Source of the DNA: Acidobacteriota bacterium
GTDB taxonomy: Bacteria > Acidobacteriota > Terriglobia > UBA7540
Length of the DNA stretch: 31,820 nt
Reading direction: 5' to 3'
Assembly: GCA_003165615.1 (NCBI GenBank)
Contig: PLWR01000654.1
Span: forward strand, 1-31,820
A program made the position numbers and the translations under genes. Within the stretch, counting starts at the first letter, position 1. Each line of letters opens with the position of its first letter. This document shows, one piece after another, positions 15,506 to 22,528 of this stretch. The notes beneath the pieces were generated by a model, which searched no databases, was not told where the DNA came from, and worked only from the letters and a program-made list of their open reading frames with translations.

Positions 15506-16735
15506 TTGAAATTCGTCATTGAAGCTGCGGGGTTGACGGTGGCGGGGGGCAAGGAACTCACTGAAGTCACCCCGCCAAGCGGCAATAAGGAAGGCGGGCT
15601 GAATGGCTTCGACCTCTACCCCTGGGTTCTAGCCATCCTCGTGGCCGTTTCGAGGGTCGCCACCAGCGGGTCCGTCTACTTTGCTGACGGTCCATGGCAT
15701 CTCCAGGCCATCCAATCCCGCGTCTTTGTAATCCAACCACCCGGTTACTGGCTGTTCAACCGGCTCGCCAGCTTGTTTCCCAACCCTGAGGCTGGCATCC
15801 ATGTAATGAATTGGGCTTTCTCTGCGGCTGGGGTGGTGATCTTCTACTACGCAGCGCGACTCCTGGTGAGCAGGAACACGGCGCAGTTAGGCTCGGCCTT
15901 GTATGCGGTGATATTCTATGCGTGGTTTTCTGGCGGCGTTCATAGCACTTACGCTTCCCAACTGCTCTTTCCCATACTTGTCTTCCTCTTCCTACTCCTC
16001 CACATGAATGACCCGCGCACGGCTTACCTCGTGGGGGCGTCGTTAGCTTATGGGATCGGCGCCGGTCTTCGCCCTTCTGACGGAGCTTTCATCGGAATCA
16101 TGTTTGTCTATTACCTTGTGCGGCATGCCGCACGGAAGCAAGCAGCCATGGCAATTGCCCTGGCAACAGGGGTGTGTCTGACTTGGCTTGTGCCGACAGC
16201 GGCCTGCTATCGAGCCATGGGTCTGCAACAAACATCCGCTCATGTCAGGAACATCACAACAGGGGTTTCTGTTTTGACGGGCGGGGTGAATTATCGCTCG
16301 ATTGCCAACGTCGGCCGTTTCTTTGTTCCTCTGGCGTGGGCTCTTTGGCCCATGGCATGGGCCATCGTGCGGAGCATGAAGAGACTTCGCGACAAGCGAG
16401 TAATTCTGTTGTGGCTGTGGATCACTCCGGGTGCTTGTTTCCTCATACTCTCTTATATGTCCGATGCGCCTTACCTGAACTTCCTGACGCCGGCATTCTT
16501 GTTGCTGGGCATGATGGAGTTGGACCACAGCCGTCCCCAATCGGGTCTCGGGGTATTAGCGCTGTGTATCACGTGGAATCTTGCCTTCTTTTTGTGCTTT
16601 GAGCCTGTCCGTACCCGGTCGGTGGCCGTTGACGTTGTCAACATTTTCGCCGGGAAGTACACGGCATCCAGCATAAGAAATGGTTGGCAGCCTAACCTCA
16701 GCTCACTTCATGATCGCAATGCCCCCCTTCAATGA
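15506..16735 (+). CDS. GT-C membrane glycosyltransferase with chimeric N-terminus (GT39/ArnT-like)
   Basis: A 409-residue protein with about nine to eleven membrane segments from residue 38 on. It shows the GT-C pattern of an acidic residue in the first periplasmic loop (YFADGPWHLQA, Asp61) followed by IQPPGYWLFN (about 76-85). Such enzymes use lipid-linked sugars on the periplasmic side. Residues 1-18 (KFVIEAAGLTVAGGKEL) are not membrane-protein sequence. They are the start of the soluble glycosyltransferase encoded at 16963, joined in frame to TEVTPPSGNKEGG before the first membrane segment. I chose the TTG at 15506 because it has the same AAGGA spacing as the other copies; upstream in-frame codons are RAYT overlap and repeat. 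The gene therefore borrows the translation start of another gene. Confidence 0.72.
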   Translation: MKFVIEAAGLTVAGGKELTEVTPPSGNKEGGLNGFDLYPWVLAILVAVSRVATSGSVYFADGPWHLQAIQSRVFVIQPPGYWLFNRLASLFPNPEAGIHVMNWAFSAAGVVIFYYAARLLVSRNTAQLGSALYAVIFYAWFSGGVHSTYASQLLFPILVFLFLLLHMNDPRTAYLVGASLAYGIGAGLRPSDGAFIGIMFVYYLVRHAARKQAAMAIALATGVCLTWLVPTAACYRAMGLQQTSAHVRNITTGVSVLTGGVNYRSIANVGRFFVPLAWALWPMAWAIVRSMKRLRDKRVILLWLWITPGACFLILSYMSDAPYLNFLTPAFLLLGMMELDHSRPQSGLGVLALCITWNLAFFLCFEPVRTRSVAVDVVNIFAGKYTASSIRNGWQPNLSSLHDRNAPLQ

Positions 16736-16757
16736 TACTCAAATGTGTGGCATTGCT

Positions 16758-16927
16758 TGGTGCCCGGCTAAAGCCGGCCTCTACAGGAGTTGTAGAGGCG
16801 CCCTTCAGGGCGGCACCCGGTGGCGGCTTGGTGCCCGGCTGAAGCCGGCCTCTACAGGAGTTGTAGAGGCGCCCTTCAGGGCGGCACCCGGTGGCGGCTT
16901 GGTGCCCGGCTGAAGCCGGCCTCTACA
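16758..16927. repeat. Half-REP plus two identical 71-bp tandem REP units
   Basis: A half unit (16758-16785, with CTAAAG for CTGAAG) is followed by two perfect 71-base copies, 16786-16856 and 16857-16927. Each starts GGAGTTGTAGAGGCGCCC and ends GGCCTCTACA. Each contains the hairpins GCCCTTCAGGGC and CCGGCTGAAGCCGG within the outer arms GTAGAGGC/GCCTCTAC. Identity implies recent duplication or gene conversion. They fill the 227-base gap before the next gene. Confidence 0.85.
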
Positions 16928-16962
16928 TTTGCCTCTATACTTGCCGGCCAAGGAACTTACCT

Positions 16963-18978
16963 TTGAAATTCGTCATTGAAGCTGCGGGATTAACGGTGGC
17001 GGGTGGCAAGGAACTCGCCCTGGATCTGATGTCGAGGCTTGCCGCCCACACGGAGCACCAATTCACTTTCATCGTGCCGGATTTGGCTGCCTACAAGGCC
17101 ATTTCCGGCAGCAATATCCGCTCCATCGTTTGCCGGAAAGGGTCAGGTCTCCTGCACCGGGCGCGCCTGCTGAATCACGAGGTCCCCAGAATCTGCCGCG
17201 AGGTGGGGGCGGACGCGCTCCTCTGCCTGGGAAACTTTGTTCCCTGGAAGCGAGTGTGCCCCACCGCCGTGCTCCTGCAAAATGCCTGGATCGTCTATGG
17301 CGATCAGGTGGCCGATTCGCGCCGGACTCTCCGGGAACACTTGATCACGGCTTACGGCAGGCACGCATACCGGCACCTGCGCCGCGACATCACCATCATC
17401 ACCCAGACCCAGGTCATGAAAGACCATCTCTGCAAACGGTACGGCATCGGCGCAGGGCGTGTGGCAATTACCCCCAACACGCTATCGCTCGAGAAGCTGG
17501 GGGGAAACCATCACCGCGCCCCTTCCGGCGAGGACGAGGGCGCAAGGCCCTTTACGTTTCTCTGCCTCGCCCACTGCTACGCGCACAAGAACATTGATAT
17601 CCTGGCGGACGCCGCGCTGAGACTTTCGAAGTACACCGAGGTGTCCGCAAAGTGCGTTATCACCGTCGCTCCTGAGCAACACCCCGGCGCCCGGCGGCTG
17701 CTCAAGCGATTGGGTCAAAGCGAGCTGGCGGGGAAGATCGAAAACATCGGTCCTGTCCCGAGCGAAATGCTGCCCCAGGTCTACCGGAGCGCCGATGCCC
17801 TGATTTTTCCCACACTGCTGGAATCCTATTCCCGCACCTATCTGGAAGCCATGTATTTCGGATTGCCCATCCTCACCAGTGACCGCGATTTCGCCCACAA
17901 TCTTTGCCAGAACGCCGCAATCTACTTCGACCCTCTGGATGCCGACAGCGTGGCGCGGGCGATGGCGCGGGTGATGGAAGATTCAGAACTGCGCCAGCGG
18001 CTCGTCGAGAACGGCCGGCGCATCCTGGCACAATCTCCCACCTGGGACGAAATTGCCGCGCGCTTCGTCGAGGTGCTGGAACGCACGGCGCGCGGGGAGC
18101 CGCCGGTACAGACCGCGCCGACAGGTGCACCTAAGAACATGTTTTGTAGCGCTGAGCTTGAGCTCAGCACATGCCGACCTCAAGGTCGGCGCTACACAAC
18201 ACCTGCCCCGGCGGCGGTCGACGTCCGCCTGCTGTTCAACCACAAGGCGCGGGGGTGGAGGAACAAGTACGGTTCGCGGGGGAAGCTGAACTCGCGGGTG
18301 GAACAATTCGCGGCGCGGCTTGCCGAGTTGTGCCCTCCTCCCGCCAGCATCCTTGACCTCGGCTGCGGAACGGGTGAGATCGCCGCGGCCATCGACCAGA
18401 TGGGTTACCAGGTCACCGCGTGCGACTTCGCCGAGGAAATGATTGCCGTCGCGCGCAGCAATTACTCCGGCACCGCGGTGAACTGGGTTCGCCTCGAACC
18501 CGATTGGCAAGCCCTGCCCTTCGCCGACGGCAGTTTCGACGCCATCGTGGCCTCCAGCGTGTTCGAATACCTCGATGACGTGCCGCGCGTGGCCGCGGAC
18601 CTTTCCCGCGTGCTTCGACCCGACGGCGTCCTGCTGCTCACCGTCCCCAATCCCTGCAATGTGGTGCGCAAACTTGAGGCGCGGCTTCAGTCCGTGCCCC
18701 TGTACCATCGCCTTTCGTCTTTGCTGCGCAAAGTTCAGCGGATCGATTCGTACGCCGCCTATCTGCGCCTTTCACGCAACCGCTTCGATGCGCAAGGGTG
18801 GCAATCCGTTCTGAACGCCGCGCACTTCACCCCCCTGGACGAAAGTGAATTCTCCCGCGAGGCGTGGCAGCAGCAGGCCCAGGCGCCGCTGGTCCTTTTA
18901 ACCGTAAAGAGGGCAGCGACGGGTAGTAGCGGACAATTTGACGCAGATGCGGATTTATGCCGCCATATCGCGGGGTAA
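16963..18978 (+). CDS. Glycosyltransferase fused to SAM-dependent methyltransferase through a REP-encoded linker
   Basis: This is one continuous 671-codon frame. Residues 1 to about 385 are a GT4 glycosyltransferase (KFVIEAAGLTVAGGKELALD at the start; E-x7-E motif in LLESYSRTYLEAMYFGLPIL). Residues about 395-411 (SAELELSTCRPQGRRYT) are translated from a 50-base REP (18146-18195). Residues from about 420 form a class I methyltransferase with motif I ILDLGCGTGEIAAAID near 464 and LPFADGSFDAIVASSVFEYL. The last 15 residues and the stop lie in another repeat. The start is TTG with AAGGA seven bases upstream. The REP may have fused two genes, or internal initiation (ATG at 18139) may make the methyltransferase separately. 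Sugar and methyl acceptor are unknown. Confidence 0.8.
   Translation: MKFVIEAAGLTVAGGKELALDLMSRLAAHTEHQFTFIVPDLAAYKAISGSNIRSIVCRKGSGLLHRARLLNHEVPRICREVGADALLCLGNFVPWKRVCPTAVLLQNAWIVYGDQVADSRRTLREHLITAYGRHAYRHLRRDITIITQTQVMKDHLCKRYGIGAGRVAITPNTLSLEKLGGNHHRAPSGEDEGARPFTFLCLAHCYAHKNIDILADAALRLSKYTEVSAKCVITVAPEQHPGARRLLKRLGQSELAGKIENIGPVPSEMLPQVYRSADALIFPTLLESYSRTYLEAMYFGLPILTSDRDFAHNLCQNAAIYFDPLDADSVARAMARVMEDSELRQRLVENGRRILAQSPTWDEIAARFVEVLERTARGEPPVQTAPTGAPKNMFCSAELELSTCRPQGRRYTTPAPAAVDVRLLFNHKARGWRNKYGSRGKLNSRVEQFAARLAELCPPPASILDLGCGTGEIAAAIDQMGYQVTACDFAEEMIAVARSNYSGTAVNWVRLEPDWQALPFADGSFDAIVASSVFEYLDDVPRVAADLSRVLRPDGVLLLTVPNPCNVVRKLEARLQSVPLYHRLSSLLRKVQRIDSYAAYLRLSRNRFDAQGWQSVLNAAHFTPLDESEFSREAWQQQAQAPLVLLTVKRAATGSSGQFDADADLCRHIAG
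18146..18195. repeat. REP inside the GT-methyltransferase frame
   Basis: GTAGCGCTGAGCTTGAGCTC opens the unit and GCCGACCTCAAGGTCGGC plus GCTAC closes it, the same architecture as the intergenic REPs. It keeps the reading frame open across its whole length, so it is translated or at least does not interrupt the frame. Confidence 0.85.
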
Positions 18979-18990
18979 ACCCGCCGCTAC
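18926..18990. repeat. GTAGCGG/CCGCTAC repeat at the end of the methyltransferase
   Basis: The outer arms GTAGCGG (18926-18932) and CCGCTAC (18984-18990) enclose CGCGGGGTAAACCCG and related palindromic sequence. The stop TAA of the fused gene is inside this unit, so the repeat provides the protein's last residues. Confidence 0.7.
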
Positions 18991-19011
18991 GAGGTGCTGG
19001 TGTCAAAAGAA

Positions 19012-19122
19012 GTTCACACAGAGGGCACGGAGATGGGCTCACCGAGAGCACGGAGAAAACCCGAGATCTTCTCCGTGTTCTCTGTGCTTAGAGAGTTACC
19101 CTCTGTGAACTCTGTGTGAAAC
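19012..19122. repeat. 111-bp CACAGAG-type inverted repeat
   Basis: The outer arms GTTCACACAGAG (19012-19023) and CTCTGTGTGAAAC (19110-19122) match with one indel. An inner pair is GAGCACGGAGAA/TTCTCCGTGTTCTC. It is a member of the family seen at 3092-3126. In RNA it would form a long imperfect hairpin between the methyltransferase and lyase genes. Confidence 0.7.
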
Positions 19123-19177
19123 GCTCTAAAGCCTTCCCTTCGTGTTGGCGAGGGGAATTCGGCGCGGAAACGACACA

Positions 19178-21190
19178 ATGTCGCCCTGTGCGACCCTTGT
19201 CGAACCGCCCCCTAGTGCCCCCATTTGCCCTTTATCCACAATGGAAGCCCCATTAATGCCTTTTAATACCTTGTTAAGCAAAAATTCGGCTCAACCCGAT
19301 TTTGCACCCCGCTCGATTGATGGCGGCGAAAACGCCGGCCTTCCCCGCGCTGCCGATTCGAAGGCACCCACGCCGGCCACCTACTGGCGAACGCTGCGTC
19401 ACCTGCGCTGGTCGCAGCTTGGTTATCTGGCGCTGAGGCGAGTGCTGCCGCGTGCGAACTCACTGGTCAAGGTGAAGGGGCCGGTGAGCTTGTGCGAAGT
19501 CACGGGGCCATGGCCGTTCATCGACTGGCAGCCGGAAGCCTCGCGCAAAATGCTCGCCTCGCGCGAATTCACTTTTCTGAACCGCACGGTGGCGTGCAAC
19601 GGCTCCATCCCCTGGAACGACCGCCGTCATGCGAAGCTGTGGCTCTACCATCTCAACTACTTCGATTTCCTGAATGTTGATTTCGCGCTGCCCGAAGAAG
19701 AACCGGCGCTCGAAGCAGCGCTCGAAATCGCGTTGGACTGGTGCGCGCACAATCCGCAAGGGAACGAAGTCGGGTGGGAGCCCTATGCGTTATCAATTCG
19801 CATCGTCAACTGGCTGAAGTTCCTGGCACGGCACAGGCGCTCGCTGGAATCACTTGGACTGAAGGCAGAAGTCAACACCCTGCTCGAAAGTCTGGGCGTC
19901 CAGGTGGCGACGCTGGAACGTCGCCTCGAAAAAGACCTCCTGGGAAATCACCTTCTCAAAAACCTCAAGGCGCTGCTCTTCGCGGGAGCATTGCTGGAAA
20001 TCTCTGGCAGCACGCGATGGTGGGCAAAAGGGGAAGCGCTGCTGGAGCAGCAACTGCCCGAGCAGATTCTCGCCGACGGCGGACACTTCGAGCGCTCGCC
20101 GATGTACCACGCGCAGATCCTCGAAGACCTTGCCGAAATCCGGGTCTTGTGCCGAACCATGGGAAGAAGGCTCGCTGGCTCGGAGCTGCTTGCGCAGAAG
20201 ATACAGTCCATGGCGGAATTCTTGCGAGGCATCCTCCATCCGGACGGAGAGATTCCACTCTTCAGCGACTCCGTGCTCGGGGGAGGGCGCCCACCGGGTC
20301 AATTGCTGGCCATGGCGGAGCCGCATGATTCCAAGACCGCCCGAAGCGAGTCTGGGGTCATCGTATTCCCGGCAACTGGATACGGTGTCATCCGCAGCCC
20401 CGAGTCGCGAAGCACCGTGATCTTCGACTGTGGCCCCATAGGGCCGGACTATCAGCCGGGCCACGGACACTGCGACATATTGAGTTACGAACTTTCCCTC
20501 CAGGGTCAGCGCGTGGTGATAGACACCGGCGTCAGCACCTACGAGCCGGGCCCGGAGCGGACCTACGAGCGCTCCACGGCCGCGCACAATACCGTTCGTA
20601 TTGACGGTGAGGAGCAAGCGGAAATCTGGGCCAGCTTCCGCGTCGGCCGGCGTCCGCGCATGGGCGAACTACAGGGTGGTAACAATAGGCCATTTCATTT
20701 CCTGAGTGGCGAGCACGACGCCTATCGGCGCATGGGCGTGGTTCATGCGCGCACGATTCTGTTTCACGCCCCCGACACTTGGATTGTCGCCGACCTCCTG
20801 CGGGGCAACGGGTCGCACCTCGTTGAGTCGTTCCTGCATTTCCATCCCCGGGTTAGCGTCGAGCCAGTGGCCGAGCACATGGAGACCCACGCCAGCCGCA
20901 TGGAATCCGGCACTGGCCTGCCGCCTCGCCGCTGGACAGTGGGAATCGCCGATCAGCCCTATCTGCTTGCGGCTTACGGCGCCGGTGAATTCGACATTCG
21001 CAAGAGTTGGTATGCCGAGCGATTCGGAGACCGCCAACCTTCCACGGCGTTGCGATCGGCATGGCGCGGGACCATCCCCGCGGGGATGATTCATATCTTC
21101 ACGCCGATGGGCACTTCCCTTCCCCACATCACGGCGGACTGGGCTGGAAACTCGATCGAGATCGACGGTCACAAGATTCCACTCCGCTGA
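19178..21190 (+). CDS. Heparinase II/III-family polysaccharide lyase
   Basis: A protein of about 670 residues. The N-terminal half is alpha-helical (alpha/alpha toroid) and ends in DGGHFERSPMYH (about 300), which carries the family's catalytic tyrosine. The C-terminal beta-sandwich has PGHGHCDILSYELS (about 426) with the catalytic/metal histidines, then GVSTYEPGPERTYERSTAAHN. Upstream, LLGNHLLKNLKAL holds the conserved Asn-His. Lyases of this family in exopolysaccharide loci probably trim or release uronic-acid-containing polymer. I see no strong signal peptide, so the site of action is uncertain. The start is ambiguous: GTG 19142, ATG 19178, ATG 19241 and ATG 19256 share the frame. I prefer 19178 because GCGGAA precedes it. 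The stop is six bases before the next gene. Confidence 0.87.
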   Translation: MSPCATLVEPPPSAPICPLSTMEAPLMPFNTLLSKNSAQPDFAPRSIDGGENAGLPRAADSKAPTPATYWRTLRHLRWSQLGYLALRRVLPRANSLVKVKGPVSLCEVTGPWPFIDWQPEASRKMLASREFTFLNRTVACNGSIPWNDRRHAKLWLYHLNYFDFLNVDFALPEEEPALEAALEIALDWCAHNPQGNEVGWEPYALSIRIVNWLKFLARHRRSLESLGLKAEVNTLLESLGVQVATLERRLEKDLLGNHLLKNLKALLFAGALLEISGSTRWWAKGEALLEQQLPEQILADGGHFERSPMYHAQILEDLAEIRVLCRTMGRRLAGSELLAQKIQSMAEFLRGILHPDGEIPLFSDSVLGGGRPPGQLLAMAEPHDSKTARSESGVIVFPATGYGVIRSPESRSTVIFDCGPIGPDYQPGHGHCDILSYELSLQGQRVVIDTGVSTYEPGPERTYERSTAAHNTVRIDGEEQAEIWASFRVGRRPRMGELQGGNNRPFHFLSGEHDAYRRMGVVHARTILFHAPDTWIVADLLRGNGSHLVESFLHFHPRVSVEPVAEHMETHASRMESGTGLPPRRWTVGIADQPYLLAAYGAGEFDIRKSWYAERFGDRQPSTALRSAWRGTIPAGMIHIFTPMGTSLPHITADWAGNSIEIDGHKIPLR

Positions 21191-21196
21191 ACAAAG

Positions 21197-22507
21197 ATGG
21201 TTCACCCGATGCAGGTCCTTTATATTTCCCAATACTATCCGCCGGAAGCATGCGCTCCCGCGGCGCGTGTGGATTGTTTTACGCGCGAATGGGCTCGCAC
21301 CGGTACGGAAGTGCGGGTGCTCACAGGTTTCCCCAATCATCCCGAAGGAATCTTGCACGCGGACTACAAGAGGCGTTGGCGGCGCGGTTTCATGCGCGAG
21401 GAACGCGAGGGAGTAAAGGTTTACCGCACGTGGCTCTACCCTTCCGCCAATTGCAAGCTGTGGGGCCGAGGGGCGAATTTTACTTCCTTCGCGCTTTCCG
21501 CCGCCGTCGCAGGACCGTGGGTGGCGCCGCGAAATGGCGTGGTCATCGCCACCTCGCCGCAGATTCTGGTGGGCGTATCGGGATGGGCAGTGGGAACCCT
21601 GCGGTTCCTGCCGTGGGTGTTCGAGGTAAGGGACCTCTGGCCGGAATCGCTGGTGGGGGTAGGTCAGGCCAGCGCCGATTCCATGCTGTACCGAAGCGTC
21701 GGGCGCGTCGCCAAATTCCTATACCGGCACGCCACGCATATCGTCGTCGATGGCGAATGGAAGCGCCGGCACTTGATTCATCAGGGCGTGGAAGAGCAAC
21801 GCATTTCGGTCATCCGCAACGGCATCGAAGAGGGTTTCTGCCCGGATCCCAATTCTGCTGAGGCCCAATCGGCCCGCCTGCAAGGGCGAAAGGAATTAGG
21901 ACTCAGTGATGAATTTGTTCTGCTTTACGCCGGCACACTCGGCATGGCGCACGGTTTGGAGACGATCCTCCAGGCCGCCGAACGCTTGCGAGGCCGTCGC
22001 GATATCGTGTTCCTCCTCATGGGCGCCGGGGCCCAGCGCGCGCAACTCTGTCAACTCATCGAAAGGTTGCGACTCGCAAACGTGCGACTTCTGGATAAAC
22101 AACCTCGCGAGAGAATCCCCGCTTTTCTTGCGAGTGCCGATGCCTGCGTGGTGCCGTTACGGGACCAGGAAGTGTTCAAGAGCGCCATTCCCTCCAAGAT
22201 GTTTGAGGCGATGGCAGCGGGTAAACCGGCGATTTTGGGCGTCGAAGGTGAAGCGAAGGAAATTCTTCTCGCGAGCAACGCCGGACTGGCCGTGCGGCCG
22301 GAAGATCCCGAGGCCATGGTGGAAGCAATTCTCAAGCTGCGGAATGAACGATCACTCTGCCAGGCCCTGGGCGGGAACGGAAGACAGGCGGTGTTGGAAA
22401 AATACCTGCGCCGCAGCGAGGCCGCCAAGTACCTAAACCTGCTGAGCGGATTGTGCGCTCGGCAAAAGTTCTTAGCTGCGCGTGAACCCGTTACCCTGGC
22501 GGAGTAA
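21197..22507 (+). CDS. GT4 glycosyltransferase, WbuB-like
   Basis: A 436-residue GT-B enzyme. The N-terminus VLYISQYYPPEACAPAARV, followed by VRVLTGFPNHPEG, is characteristic of the WbuB-like subgroup of GT4, whose namesake transfers N-acetyl-L-fucosamine. The donor half has VLLYAGTLGMAHGLETILQA and KSAIPSKMFEAMAAGKPAILG. The 2-epimerase encoded two genes downstream would fit production of an N-acetylated amino sugar donor, but the actual sugar is not determined. The ATG is six bases after the lyase stop; an alternative ATG at 21209 removes four residues. It is part of a tight same-strand block with the lyase, oxidoreductase and epimerase. Confidence 0.9.
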   Translation: MVHPMQVLYISQYYPPEACAPAARVDCFTREWARTGTEVRVLTGFPNHPEGILHADYKRRWRRGFMREEREGVKVYRTWLYPSANCKLWGRGANFTSFALSAAVAGPWVAPRNGVVIATSPQILVGVSGWAVGTLRFLPWVFEVRDLWPESLVGVGQASADSMLYRSVGRVAKFLYRHATHIVVDGEWKRRHLIHQGVEEQRISVIRNGIEEGFCPDPNSAEAQSARLQGRKELGLSDEFVLLYAGTLGMAHGLETILQAAERLRGRRDIVFLLMGAGAQRAQLCQLIERLRLANVRLLDKQPRERIPAFLASADACVVPLRDQEVFKSAIPSKMFEAMAAGKPAILGVEGEAKEILLASNAGLAVRPEDPEAMVEAILKLRNERSLCQALGGNGRQAVLEKYLRRSEAAKYLNLLSGLCARQKFLAAREPVTLAE

Positions 22508-22528
22508 TCCCCCTCAAGCGGAACAACC

